Below the pieces are notes generated by a model. It was not told where the DNA came from. It made no database searches and saw only the letters and a list, made by a program, of their open reading frames with translations. This document shows, piece by piece, positions 52,467 through 61,250 of a DNA stretch of 64,000 nt. Positions within the stretch are counted from its first letter, which is position 1. Every line of letters starts with the position of its first letter. This DNA is from an uncultured Pelagibacteraceae bacterium (GTDB lineage Bacteria > Pseudomonadota > Alphaproteobacteria > Pelagibacterales > Pelagibacteraceae). Made by a program: the position numbers and the translations under genes. The stretch is from positions 1 to 64,000 of the forward strand of contig CACBKA010000002.1 of assembly GCA_902539745.1 (NCBI GenBank). Direction: 5' to 3'.

Positions 52467-53219
52467 TTATTTTTTTTCTGGCTTTTTTTCACCACTAGAC
52501 TTTTTATCGCCAGCAGCTTCTTTACCTTTATCATCTTTCTTAGCCGCATCACCTTCTTTAGCAGGTGCAGCTGCTTCACCACCTTCTGCTGCAGCAGCGG
52601 CTTCACCTTCAGCTCCCTCTGCAGAAACTTCTTCAGAAGGTTTTTCAGGCTCTTTGACAATTGTTGGTGCTGCAATTGTTGCAACTACAAAATCTCTATC
52701 AGTGATTGTTGGTTGAGCATTTTCTGGAAGCTTTACTGATGAAATTTTTATACTTGCCCCAATTTCAAGATTAGCTAAATCGACAACAATATTTTCTGGA
52801 ATATTTTCTGCAGAACAACTTAATTCAACTTTTCTTCGTACAATGTTTAATACACCACCGCTCTTTAAGCCCGGACAATCTTTATTATTTTTAAAAATAA
52901 CTGGTATTTGTAAAATAATTTTTGAACCTTTAGCCACTCTCATAAAGTCTATATGTATAGGCTTATCAGAAATTACATGATAAGAAATGTCTCTTGGAAT
53001 CACCTTCTCAGTTTGTCCATCTATATTTAAATCAATTACTGTCGAAAGAAATGAGTCAGAGCTAAATACTTTACTTAAAAGTTTTTCATCAATACTTATT
53101 TTTAAACTTGGGTTATTTCCCCCGTATAGAATCGCTGGAATAAATCCTTTTGTTCGAAGGTTATTCAGATCTCCAGAAGTTTTCGACTCTCTTTTAGTTG
53201 CTTTTAAATTATTTGTCAT
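52467..53219 (-). CDS. rplY: 50S ribosomal protein L25/TL5 (general stress protein Ctc) with long Ala/Glu/Lys tail
   Basis: Binds 5S rRNA. I start at ATG 53219 (250 residues, MTNNLKATKRESK); the TTG at 53243 is less likely. The N-terminal L25 domain has LRTKGFIPAILYGG, and the beta domain has IHIDFMRVAKG-type GSKIILQIPV and SCSAENIPENIVVDL. The last 65 residues are low-complexity Ala/Glu/Gly then Lys/Asp/Glu, encoded by locally GC-rich DNA. A variable tail is usual in alphaproteobacterial L25, but this one is long for such an AT-rich genome. Confidence 0.93.
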   Translation of the reverse strand: MTNNLKATKRESKTSGDLNNLRTKGFIPAILYGGNNPSLKISIDEKLLSKVFSSDSFLSTVIDLNIDGQTEKVIPRDISYHVISDKPIHIDFMRVAKGSKIILQIPVIFKNNKDCPGLKSGGVLNIVRRKVELSCSAENIPENIVVDLANLEIGASIKISSVKLPENAQPTITDRDFVVATIAAPTIVKEPEKPSEEVSAEGAEGEAAAAAEGGEAAAPAKEGDAAKKDDKGKEAAGDKKSSGEKKPEKK

Positions 53220-53262
53220 TTGAAACAGCAATTTATAACCCAACTTTGAAATAAAACAAGCG

Positions 53263-54195
53263 CTAATTGAATAGACTGGATACAGATGTTGAATTTGAAA
53301 TCCTTTTTATAGCCTCAGCCATAAGCTGAGCGATGGATAAAACTTGTATTTTATTAGCTTTATTAATTTTTTTTGTATTATCGATTGTATCTGTAATAAT
53401 TAATTTCTTAATTTTTGATTTTTGAATATTCTTAATAGCGTTTCCACTTAGTACTGCGTGTGAAATAAAGACATAAACACTTTTTGCACCTTTTTTCACA
53501 AGGGCATCAGCTGCATTTATGATAGTCCCTCCACTATCAATTATATCATCTATTATTATACAATCTTTATCATTTACATTTCCAATAATATTCATAACTT
53601 TTGATTTTCCTGGCTCTGGTCTTCTCTTATCTATAATTGCCAAGTCAGCATTAATTTTTGTTGCCAACGCTCTTGTTCTCTCAATTGCGCCTGCATCTGG
53701 TGATACACAAATAAAATTTTTACTTTTTATATTTTTTTTTATGTACCTGGCAAACAATGGAGTTGTAAATAAATTATCAACGGGCATATCAAAAAAACCT
53801 TGTATTTGTCCCGCATGTAAATCAACCGTGACAACTCTGTTTGCACCAGCATTAGTTATAAGATTAGAAACTAGTTTTGCTGAAATTGAAGTTCTAGGAA
53901 CAACTTTTCTATCTTGTCTTGCGTAACCAAAGTATGGAATCACTGCTGTAATATTTTTGGCAGAGGATCTTCTTAAAGCATCAATACATAAAAGGAGCTC
54001 CATAAGATTATCATTAGCAGGAGTCGCACTAGACTGAATAACAAAAACGCTGTTACCTCTTATGTTCTCATTAATTTCAACATAGATTTCGCCATCTGCA
54101 AATTTTTTAATATTTGTATTTACAAGCTTGGTTTTAAGATACCTAGATATACTTTTGCTTAGCGTGGGGTTACTTGTTCCTGATAAAATTTTCAT
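53263..54195 (-). CDS. prs: Ribose-phosphate pyrophosphokinase
   Basis: Makes PRPP for nucleotide, His and Trp synthesis. Starting at ATG 54195 gives 310 residues (MKILSGTSNPTLSKSI), the family length; the ATG at 54216 would add seven residues. The protein shows RQDRKVVPRTSISAKL (about 92-107), the metal-binding VDLHAGQIQGFFD, and the PRPP loop DDIIDSGGTI (about 213-222). Confidence 0.96.
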   Translation of the reverse strand: MKILSGTSNPTLSKSISRYLKTKLVNTNIKKFADGEIYVEINENIRGNSVFVIQSSATPANDNLMELLLCIDALRRSSAKNITAVIPYFGYARQDRKVVPRTSISAKLVSNLITNAGANRVVTVDLHAGQIQGFFDMPVDNLFTTPLFARYIKKNIKSKNFICVSPDAGAIERTRALATKINADLAIIDKRRPEPGKSKVMNIIGNVNDKDCIIIDDIIDSGGTIINAADALVKKGAKSVYVFISHAVLSGNAIKNIQKSKIKKLIITDTIDNTKKINKANKIQVLSIAQLMAEAIKRISNSTSVSSLFN

Positions 54196-54236
54196 TAGGA
54201 CATTTACTTTATACATCCAATGAATAAGGGTTTCAA

Positions 54237-55007
54237 TTAATTTTGTATATCAGTTTTCTTAATTACTGATATACATCTTCCATAATCATTCTCGCCCAAC
54301 TTTTTGGCCCTTCTATGGCTAAAATATTCATCAGTCATTGCAAAACTATCCAAATTAATGTTATCCACTTGCAAAACACCATTTTTATTCAATTTTTTTG
54401 TTACAAAAGCTCTTAAATCAAAAAGGAATGAGTCATTTTCCTTTCTGATAAAAAAAGTATCACTATTTTCTATTTTTTCTTTAAATTCTAAATAAAAATC
54501 TTTTTTTACATTATAGCTTTTCTGACTAATACAAGGACCTACTGCAGCGACTATATTTTTTGGATTTCCACCCATTTTAATTACTTTATCAATAGTATTT
54601 TCTATTATACCGCCTATTGCGCCTTTCCATCCTGCATGGATACAACCGATAATTTCTTTTTTAATTTCGTAAATTAATATCGGAGCACAATCTGCTGTTA
54701 AAACCCCTAAAGCTAAATCTACTTTTTCTGTTAATATCGCATCAGCATTAACCCTAAGTTTTTCATTTTCATTGTTTAAAATTAACACTCTATTACTGTG
54801 AGTTTGATTCATTAGAACCAATTTTTCACGTTTTACATCAAGCTTTTTTGCGACAACACATAAATTTTTTTCTACTATTTGCTTTTTATCTTTACTGCCA
54901 ATACCACAATTAAGACTTTTATAAATTCCAGAAGAATTTCCATTCTTTCTTGAAAAAAAACAATGCCTAATCTGGTTAATTTTTTTTAAATTACTAGAGT
55001 AAAACAT
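54237..55007 (-). CDS. pgeF: Purine nucleoside phosphorylase / laccase-domain protein (YfiH, PgeF)
   Basis: A 256-residue DUF152-family protein with RKNGNSSGIYKSLNCG (about 20-35), the zinc-binding His/Cys set in QTHSNRV (about 69-75), TADCAPIL (about 109-116) and HAGWKGA (about 128-134). Family members act as purine nucleoside phosphorylase/adenosine deaminase and in editing cell-wall precursors. It overlaps the midA gene by 1 base. Confidence 0.92.
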   Translation of the reverse strand: MFYSSNLKKINQIRHCFFSRKNGNSSGIYKSLNCGIGSKDKKQIVEKNLCVVAKKLDVKREKLVLMNQTHSNRVLILNNENEKLRVNADAILTEKVDLALGVLTADCAPILIYEIKKEIIGCIHAGWKGAIGGIIENTIDKVIKMGGNPKNIVAAVGPCISQKSYNVKKDFYLEFKEKIENSDTFFIRKENDSFLFDLRAFVTKKLNKNGVLQVDNINLDSFAMTDEYFSHRRAKKLGENDYGRCISVIKKTDIQN

Positions 55008-56071
55008 TATCTAAAAGCTAGAGAAAATTTGCATTTTTTGTCTTTAGTAAAAATTACTTTAAAAGTTTGCCCCATCATTGATGGGTTTATCAACCTCTGT
55101 ATCCTTGAATGTAAATTAATTTTCTTTTTATTATTCATTTTGTCAGATAAAATTTTATATCTTTCTAAAATACCCATTTTTTGAAGAAATTCACTTTGAG
55201 TAATAATTTTTTCAACATATAAGTCGTTTTTAATAAAGTATCTTTTATATAAATCAAAATTTACTAGTGACGTTACATCTGAGTTGCCAACGTTTTTACT
55301 CAGGTCATTAAAGTTATGCTTAAATACAGATTGTAAAGTATCAATATTTTTTTTAGAGTAATATCCATAATCAATAAATAGCGCTCCACCATTAAGCTCC
55401 CTTATTTTACTACACACTTTATCAAGCTCTTTAAAACCAAATACAGGATATTCAATAATTCCATCATCATCAAGAAGGTTATAATTTCTTAGCTTTTTAA
55501 TATTTACTTTTGAAGCTTTTTTCAAAATAAAATTAATTTTTTTATTTTTGATTAAGACATGTTTTTCATAAATATTATTTTTAATTTTTTTAAACTGTTT
55601 AATAGGCAAGGCATCTAAAAACTCATTACCAAAAAAAATAACAGGACCGTCATTGATACGGTCAAAATTCTTAATCCATGATACTTTCCTTGAATTTATT
55701 TTTTTCCTCTGAATTCCAATAAGTTTTTCACTTCTCTCATATAAATAAATTTTGGTAGCTTTTGATAAATTTGGAAATCTTTTAAGTGTATTTATTAATG
55801 ACAAGCTGAAATCACCATTCCCGGGACCCAATTCAATAAAGTTGATCCTATTAGGTCTATTCAAATTTTCCCAAAAACTCACAAACCAGATTGCAATCAT
55901 TTCAGAAAAAACATTGGAAATGTTTGGCGCAGTAACAAAATCACCTTTTTTTCCAAATGGATTCTTCTTTTGATAGTATCCTAGTTTTTTATGATAAAGA
56001 ATTTTATCCAGAAACAAATCAACTGGAATTGATTTATCTTTAAAAAAAATTTTATCAATTTTTTTCTGCAT
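55007..56071 (-). CDS. SAM-dependent methyltransferase, MidA/NDUFAF7 family
   Basis: A 354-residue class I methyltransferase. GYYQKKNPFGKKGDFVTAPNISNVFSEMIA (about 32-61) and FIELGPGNGDFSLSLI (about 82-97, SAM site) are diagnostic; GNEFLDALPIKQF marks the family. The mitochondrial relative NDUFAF7 methylates an arginine of complex I subunit NDUFS2, so a role in complex I assembly is likely by homology. It overlaps lgt by 17 bases, an arrangement usual in alphaproteobacteria. Confidence 0.92.
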   Translation of the reverse strand: MQKKIDKIFFKDKSIPVDLFLDKILYHKKLGYYQKKNPFGKKGDFVTAPNISNVFSEMIAIWFVSFWENLNRPNRINFIELGPGNGDFSLSLINTLKRFPNLSKATKIYLYERSEKLIGIQRKKINSRKVSWIKNFDRINDGPVIFFGNEFLDALPIKQFKKIKNNIYEKHVLIKNKKINFILKKASKVNIKKLRNYNLLDDDGIIEYPVFGFKELDKVCSKIRELNGGALFIDYGYYSKKNIDTLQSVFKHNFNDLSKNVGNSDVTSLVNFDLYKRYFIKNDLYVEKIITQSEFLQKMGILERYKILSDKMNNKKKINLHSRIQRLINPSMMGQTFKVIFTKDKKCKFSLAFR

Positions 56072-56849
56072 TTATTATCCTTAATGAATACAATATTCCA
56101 AATAATATCATTACAAAACTTAATAGAGTCCCTACACTATAATTTTGGAAAATATAACCAATGTGACTATCAGGTTCTCTAAAATTTTCACAAATGATCC
56201 TAAAAAAACCATAAGAAATTAAAAAAATTCCAGAAATTAAGCCAGGTATATTTCTTCTAAATAAAATAATCAAATTTAAGATTATAAAAAGTAATACCCC
56301 CTCTAGAAGGGCTTCATAAATCTGGGATGGATGTCTAATTAAACCATCAATTTTTGGAAATACCACACCCCAAGGTTTTTGTGTTTCGGTACCATAAAGT
56401 TCACCATTTATAAAATTTGATATCCTTCCCAAAAATAACCCAATAGGAGCAACAGCAGAAATGTTATCAAAATAAACATGATGGTTTAGATCATTTTTTT
56501 TTGAAAATATATAAATACTTAAAGCTACACCTATAAAACCACCATGGAAAGACATCCCCCCTTTCCATATTTTGAAAATCTCAAACAAGTTTTCTAGGTA
56601 AAAATTAAAATTATAGAATAAAACGTAACCGAGTCTACCTCCCACGATCACACCAATAATTATATACGTAACTAAATCATCATATTTATGAGTGTATAAA
56701 TCGATTAATTTTTTTTCTAATTGTTTTTTAATCAACCTTTTCCCATACCACCACCCAAATAAAATACCAAATATATAAGCCAGCGAGTACCAACGTATCT
56801 CGATTATTCCAAAGTCAATAAATACCGGATCAAAGTTATGAACTATCAT
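56055..56849 (-). CDS. lgt: Prolipoprotein diacylglyceryl transferase
   Basis: First step in lipoprotein maturation, in the inner membrane. The 264-residue protein has about seven hydrophobic helices, the GGMSFHGGFIGV motif (about 96-107), the Lgt signature GRISNFINGELYG (about 141-153) and RHPSQIYEALLEG. The 56-base spacer shared with divergent ubiK contains the promoters. Confidence 0.96.
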   Translation of the reverse strand: MIVHNFDPVFIDFGIIEIRWYSLAYIFGILFGWWYGKRLIKKQLEKKLIDLYTHKYDDLVTYIIIGVIVGGRLGYVLFYNFNFYLENLFEIFKIWKGGMSFHGGFIGVALSIYIFSKKNDLNHHVYFDNISAVAPIGLFLGRISNFINGELYGTETQKPWGVVFPKIDGLIRHPSQIYEALLEGVLLFIILNLIILFRRNIPGLISGIFLISYGFFRIICENFREPDSHIGYIFQNYSVGTLLSFVMILFGILYSLRIINAEKN

Positions 56850-56905
56850 TTTAATTTAATTTATCATAATTGAAATTAAATTACTTATAATTTAAAGTGA
56901 ATTAA

Positions 56906-57136
56906 ATGAATAGTTCTGAAAAGCTTTTAAAGATGTTATCTGGTTTGATTGAAACAGGCGTACTTACTTCTCAAGATATTGCTAAAGCACTTTTGACATC
57001 TGTAAAATTTAATAAAGAGAAATTCGCAAGTAAATTAGATTTAGTAACTAGAGATGAGTTCAATGTTCTTAAAAAAATAATTGAGAAACAACAAAAAGAA
57101 ATAACAAATCTTAAAAAAAAGAGATCAAAAAGGTAA
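56906..57136 (+). CDS. ubiK: UbiK-type accessory factor (BMFP domain)
   Basis: A 76-residue protein with an amphipathic N-terminal helix and a C-terminal coiled coil ending in KKKRSKR, with TRDEFNVLKKIIEKQQKEI in place of the canonical segment of the BMFP family. UbiK helps organise the ubiquinone synthesis enzymes. Its position divergent from lgt is typical in alphaproteobacteria. Its end overlaps the histidine kinase gene by 12 bases. Confidence 0.85.
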   Translation: MNSSEKLLKMLSGLIETGVLTSQDIAKALLTSVKFNKEKFASKLDLVTRDEFNVLKKIIEKQQKEITNLKKKRSKR

Positions 57137-58447
57137 AGAAATTTTAACTTGCAAACCACCCATTTTACTTTTTGATAACGCAATCTTCCCCCCATGCGAT
57201 TTAACGATGTCCTGTGAAATTGATAAACCAAGACCTACTCCAGATTTATTGAGCCCTCTACTTTTATCTATTCTATAAAAAGGTTTAAAAACATTTAAGA
57301 ATTCACTTTCGGGTATTCCTGGGCCATTATCCTCAACAATAATAATACCGCCATTGATGGATTTCTTAATTTGAATTTTAATTTTATCACCATATGCGAG
57401 ACCGTTTCCAATAATATTTATAATGCATCTTTTTATTAAGTTCTCTCTACCTTCAATTTCTATCATTTCACTTTTTTCAAATTCATATTTATTTTTATCG
57501 TAATTTTTAAGTATTTCAGTGATCATATTGCTTAAATTAATTTTTGTTGAATTTTCTTCAGCTTGTGATTTTGCATATTGTAGATAATCACTTAACATTT
57601 TTTCCATTTCGTCAATGTCATTTGTCATTTTTTCAGCCAGATCTTTTTTATCCATCATGGCCAATTGTAATTTTAATCTTGTGAGAGGAGTTCTTAAATC
57701 ATGACTAATTCCTGATAACATTTCAGATCTTTGAGCCAAATGTCTATTAATTCTTTTCATCATTCTATCAAATTCATAAGTAGCTTTTCTGATTTCTAAT
57801 GCACCTGAAGGTCTTAAATCATCTACTAATTCCCCTTTTCCAAATCTCTCTGCAGCCTTGGATAATTTAACAAGAGGTCTTGTTTGATTTTTTAAAAAAA
57901 TCAATGCTATCGTGATTAAAAGTAGAGAGGGAACAGTCAACCAAAGAACAAAAACCCTAACAGATGAAGGGGCAATTTTATCTTTTGGGAAGAATATTTG
58001 AATAACTTCATTATTTGTTTTTATTCTTAGATCAACTAGATCTATGTAAGTAACAGTATCAAACCAAAAATTATTTTTAAAAGCACTTTTCATTTCTCTT
58101 CGAAGTGATCTGTCCATTGGGCTAAAACGTCTATCTGATCTTGTATTTGGGAGTAATTCATCAGATTTAATATTAATTACAAAATCAAAATTTTTTTTGT
58201 AAAGATCAGTAATTTGTTTTATGTTTTCTTTAGTCTGATTAGACTTATAAACATCAAATAATGTTTCTATCTCGCTTACCAAAGATCTTGTCATTCCTTT
58301 ATTTGCTTTTATCCAAATACTATCAAAAAAAACTATACTGATTGTTATTTGAAGAATTATTACTGGTGCCGCAACTATTATTAAAGCTCTATAAAATAAT
58401 CTCTTAGGAAATATTTTTTTAATAAAATTATTTAACCCATAAAACAT
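57125..58447 (-). CDS. EnvZ-like sensor histidine kinase
   Basis: A 440-residue sensor kinase with membrane helices at about 20-40 and 163-183 enclosing a periplasmic domain of about 120 residues, then a HAMP linker, H-box SGISHDLRTPLTR (His near 247), N-box and ATP lid (EDNGPGIPE and GVGLGLSI). The H-box matches the EnvZ group. It overlaps the response regulator by 20 bases and is its probable partner. The stimulus is unknown. Confidence 0.93.
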   Translation of the reverse strand: MFYGLNNFIKKIFPKRLFYRALIIVAAPVIILQITISIVFFDSIWIKANKGMTRSLVSEIETLFDVYKSNQTKENIKQITDLYKKNFDFVINIKSDELLPNTRSDRRFSPMDRSLRREMKSAFKNNFWFDTVTYIDLVDLRIKTNNEVIQIFFPKDKIAPSSVRVFVLWLTVPSLLLITIALIFLKNQTRPLVKLSKAAERFGKGELVDDLRPSGALEIRKATYEFDRMMKRINRHLAQRSEMLSGISHDLRTPLTRLKLQLAMMDKKDLAEKMTNDIDEMEKMLSDYLQYAKSQAEENSTKINLSNMITEILKNYDKNKYEFEKSEMIEIEGRENLIKRCIINIIGNGLAYGDKIKIQIKKSINGGIIIVEDNGPGIPESEFLNVFKPFYRIDKSRGLNKSGVGLGLSISQDIVKSHGGKIALSKSKMGGLQVKISLPF

Positions 58448-59105
58448 ATCCTGAACCTCTTATTGTTTGTAAAAACTTTGGATTTTTTGGATCTATTTCA
58501 ATTTTTTTTCTTAGTCTAGTTATCATCACATCTATTGAACGTTCTTTAGTTATGTTGGCAATTTTACCAATTTCCAGTCTAGAAAAAATTTTCCCTGGTG
58601 ATGACAGCATTTTTGTTAAAACTTTTTTTTCAGACAAATTAATTTTTTTAACTTTATTTTTCAGTTTGATGATCATTTTATTTAAATTCAACTCTGCTTC
58701 ACCAATTTTGCTTGAAAGTACTTTGTTTGGATCAAGGTTCGTTTTTATAACATTCTTGACTCTTAATAAAAGTTCTTTAGGATCAAAGGGCTTTCCAAGA
58801 TAGTCGTCGGCACCAATTTCTAAACCATGGATTCTATTTTCGACCTCACCTTTAGCAGTCAATAATATTATTGGAATATTTTTAGTCTCTTTAAGTTCTC
58901 TAGTAAGATCATATCCGCTTTGGCCAGGCATCATCACATCTAAAATTATCAAATTAAAATTAAAAATTTCAATTATCTTTTTTGCATTTTCGGCATTTTC
59001 AGCCGTAGATATTAAAAAACCTTTTCCAATAAGATACTGTTTGATTAGTGATCTTATTTTATCATCATCATCAACTACTAAAATATGAAATTTATTTTTT
59101 TCCAT
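58428..59105 (-). CDS. petR: OmpR/PetR-like response regulator
   Basis: A 225-residue regulator with an N-terminal receiver (acidic VDDDD at 11-15, phospho-acceptor D56 in LIILDVMMPG, K near 105) and a C-terminal winged-helix DNA-binding domain (LTKMLSSPGKIFSRLEI ... RSIDVMITRLRKKIE). The MarR gene directly upstream recalls the R. capsulatus petP-petR pair that governs bc1 genes; petABC is 8 kb away. The pet assignment is by context and not certain; it could equally be a general EnvZ/OmpR system. Confidence 0.8.
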   Translation of the reverse strand: MEKNKFHILVVDDDDKIRSLIKQYLIGKGFLISTAENAENAKKIIEIFNFNLIILDVMMPGQSGYDLTRELKETKNIPIILLTAKGEVENRIHGLEIGADDYLGKPFDPKELLLRVKNVIKTNLDPNKVLSSKIGEAELNLNKMIIKLKNKVKKINLSEKKVLTKMLSSPGKIFSRLEIGKIANITKERSIDVMITRLRKKIEIDPKNPKFLQTIRGSGYVLWVK

Positions 59106-59535
59106 TTATAATTTTTTTTAAAACTTCTTTAAATTTTATTACAGAGTCCGAATCTGAATGTTTTAGTGCATTAAAAATCCTTTTCTTTTGACTTTCAAAT
59201 ACTTCTTGATAGAATTTTTTTCCATTTTGATCTAAGTAAAGCAATTTTCTTCTTGTGTCATTTTTATCCCTTACTTGTTTAATTAGTTTCAATCTTTTTA
59301 ATTCTTTCAAAACTCTATTTAAACTTTGTTTAGTTATTTTTAATTTTATTAACAACTCATTAACGTTAATGCCTTCATTTCTCTCAACTAAGTGAAGCGT
59401 CCGATAATGTGCGGCTCCTAATGAGTTTTTTTTTAGAATTTCTAAGGGGTCGGAAAACGTTTCCCTATATGCGTACAAGAGTAACTGTATGCAATCTTTT
59501 ATTTGTTCATCCTTTAAATAGAGCAAATCTTTCAT
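59092..59535 (-). CDS. petP: MarR-family regulator (PetP-like)
   Basis: Starting at ATG 59535 gives 147 residues; an upstream TTG at 59571 is less likely. A winged-helix region (about 55-105, GINVNELLIKLKITKQSLNRVLKELKRLKLI, then RDKNDTRRKLLYL wing) identifies MarR. It overlaps the response regulator by 14 bases, so it opens the operon MarR-RR-HK. The 78-base spacer to the divergent aminotransferase carries two dyads. The PetP name is inferred from the pairing with a PetR-like gene. Confidence 0.82.
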   Translation of the reverse strand: MKDLLYLKDEQIKDCIQLLLYAYRETFSDPLEILKKNSLGAAHYRTLHLVERNEGINVNELLIKLKITKQSLNRVLKELKRLKLIKQVRDKNDTRRKLLYLDQNGKKFYQEVFESQKKRIFNALKHSDSDSVIKFKEVLKKIINGKK

Positions 59536-59546
59536 ATTTTGGTCAG

Positions 59547-59588
59547 ATATGTTGACATATTTTACCAACAAATATACTTTTTTGTTAG
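59547..59588. promoter_or_regulatory. Operator-like dyads and promoter in the MarR / aminotransferase spacer
   Basis: A perfect 14-base palindrome (ATATGT-TG-ACATAT, 59547-59560) is followed by an imperfect one, CCAACAAA (59565-59572) and TTTGTTAG (59581-59588), arms matching at 7 of 8 positions with centres 16 bases apart. TTGACA (59552-59557) and TATACT (59573-59578), 15 bases apart, could be the rightward promoter, so both dyads overlap it. MarR dimers bind such dyads, so autoregulation is plausible. Confidence 0.5.
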
Positions 59589-59613
59589 AAAAAAATTATT
59601 TAATTTATACTTA

Positions 59614-60501
59614 ATGGAAACAATTCCTTACGATAAGAGATCTGGAAAAATTTGGTTTAATGGAGAATTAGTCAATTGGACAAACGCAAAAGTCCACCTA
59701 TTAAATCATGGCTTACATTATGCCAGTTGCGTTTTTGAGGGCGAAAGAATTTACGAAGGTGAAATTTTCAAACTTCAAGACCATACAAGCCGGTTATTTT
59801 ACTCAGCCAAAAGAATGGGAATAAAAATGCCTTACAGTGAAAAAGACATTAATGATGCGTCTAATGAAATTATTAGGATACAAAAAATTAAAAATGGCTA
59901 TGTAAGACCAGTTGTTTGGAGAGGAAGTGAAATGATGGCAATTTCCGCACAAAAAAATAAAATACATGTGGCTATCGCTGCGTGGGAATGGGGATCATAT
60001 TTCGATCCAAAACTAAAACTTGAAGGAATTAAATTGCAAACTTCATCATGGAGACGACCTCCACCAAATTCGGTTCCATGGGACACCAAAGCAGCAGGTC
60101 TTTATATGATTTGTACTTTGTCTAAGCATGAGGCTGAGAGCAAGGGATATTCTGATGCACTTATGTTAGATCATCAAGGAAATATTGCTGAGGCAACCGG
60201 TGCAAATATTTTTTTTAAACACAAGGATGGTTCACTACATACTCCAGTACCAGACTCTTTTTTAGATGGAATAACAAGAAAATGTGTAATTAGTATAGCT
60301 AAGTCCAAGGGTATCAAAATTATAGAAAGGAAAATTAAACCTGAAGAAATGTCAAATTTTGTTGGGTGTTTTTTAACAGGTACAGCTGCAGAGATTACAC
60401 CAGTATCTCAAATAGATAATTACAAATTTAAAGTTTGCGATCTTATAAAGAACTTATCTGAGAGTTATATTAATTTAGTAAGAAAAAAGGTAGCTGCTTA
60501 A
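59614..60501 (+). CDS. ilvE: Branched-chain amino acid aminotransferase (class IV)
   Basis: PLP enzyme converting branched-chain 2-oxo acids to Val, Leu and Ile. Starting at ATG 59614 gives 295 residues (METIPYDKRSGKIWFNGELVNW); the frame is open to 59539 but that is not translated-looking. VHLLNHGLHYASCVFEGERIYEG (about 28-50) and GYSDALMLDHQGNIAEATGANIFF (with PLP contacts; about 180-203) are family motifs. It is divergent from the MarR operon; its stop overlaps the methyltransferase gene by 4 bases. Confidence 0.92.
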   Translation: METIPYDKRSGKIWFNGELVNWTNAKVHLLNHGLHYASCVFEGERIYEGEIFKLQDHTSRLFYSAKRMGIKMPYSEKDINDASNEIIRIQKIKNGYVRPVVWRGSEMMAISAQKNKIHVAIAAWEWGSYFDPKLKLEGIKLQTSSWRRPPPNSVPWDTKAAGLYMICTLSKHEAESKGYSDALMLDHQGNIAEATGANIFFKHKDGSLHTPVPDSFLDGITRKCVISIAKSKGIKIIERKIKPEEMSNFVGCFLTGTAAEITPVSQIDNYKFKVCDLIKNLSESYINLVRKKVAA

Positions 60502-61247
60502 CTTTTTTTCGCTTTTATTAAAACTGACCAAGCAAGAAATTTAAAGTATCTTAAATTTAAAATTTTTTCATCCATTCTCTTTAAAATTTGGAATAAATTT
60601 GATTTTTCTGGTTCCTTATAAAATAAAAAACAAACTAAAGTAAGAAATCCATAATATTTTACCTCCACATTAGTAAACAAACTTTTAATAAATTCTATGT
60701 CATTTAACTTGAAAGGATGCTCGTCAGATGTTCTAGCATTTGGTGTAAATTTTCTATAAAGATTTATAATTGGGTTTGTAGCCATAGGTTCAATAAATAC
60801 TATTTTACCGTCCTTTTTGAGTATTCTTTTTAATTCAGATAAAGATTTATTTAAATTTAAATGGTGGAGTATGCCACTACCGTAAGCTATATCAAAAGAG
60901 TCTGAATTCAAACTTAAATCTTCACAATTCTCAACTCTATATTCTATATTTTTTCTATTTAGGCTGGGGTTATTTTTTGCTTTTTTTATTGCCTCTTCCG
61001 AAATATCTACTGCTACTATTTTTTTTGGGTTAAAATTAATAACTTTTCCTGTGAAATTTCCTGTACCGCACCCAAAGTCTAATACATGTTTTGCTTTGGT
61101 TTCATTCTTTAGTATATTTAAAAAATCGCTATACAGTCCATACAGTGCTTTATAAAACTTACCCTGACTTTTTCTTTCTAGCTCTTCAGATAAATGAAGT
61201 TTATTATGAAAATCTTTTTCTCTTTTGTTAATTTCCGACAAACTCAT
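60498..61247 (-). CDS. SAM-dependent methyltransferase (class I, type 11)
   Basis: A 249-residue soluble methyltransferase. Motif I is VLDFGCGTGNFTG (about 55-67), followed by IVAVDISEEAIKKAK, ENCEDLSLNSDSFDIAYGSGILHHLN and LKKDGKIVFIEP. The N-terminal 45 residues are charged and helical. The substrate cannot be told; methylation of small molecules, lipids or quinones is typical. It runs with pgsA (3-base gap). Confidence 0.85.
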   Translation of the reverse strand: MSLSEINKREKDFHNKLHLSEELERKSQGKFYKALYGLYSDFLNILKNETKAKHVLDFGCGTGNFTGKVINFNPKKIVAVDISEEAIKKAKNNPSLNRKNIEYRVENCEDLSLNSDSFDIAYGSGILHHLNLNKSLSELKRILKKDGKIVFIEPMATNPIINLYRKFTPNARTSDEHPFKLNDIEFIKSLFTNVEVKYYGFLTLVCFLFYKEPEKSNLFQILKRMDEKILNLRYFKFLAWSVLIKAKKS

Positions 61248-61250
61248 AAA

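Noticed and set aside
52463-52684. 73-codon Lys/Leu/Gln-rich leftward frame
   Set aside because: It is the alternate frame of the repetitive rplY tail, and the repeat explains its length.
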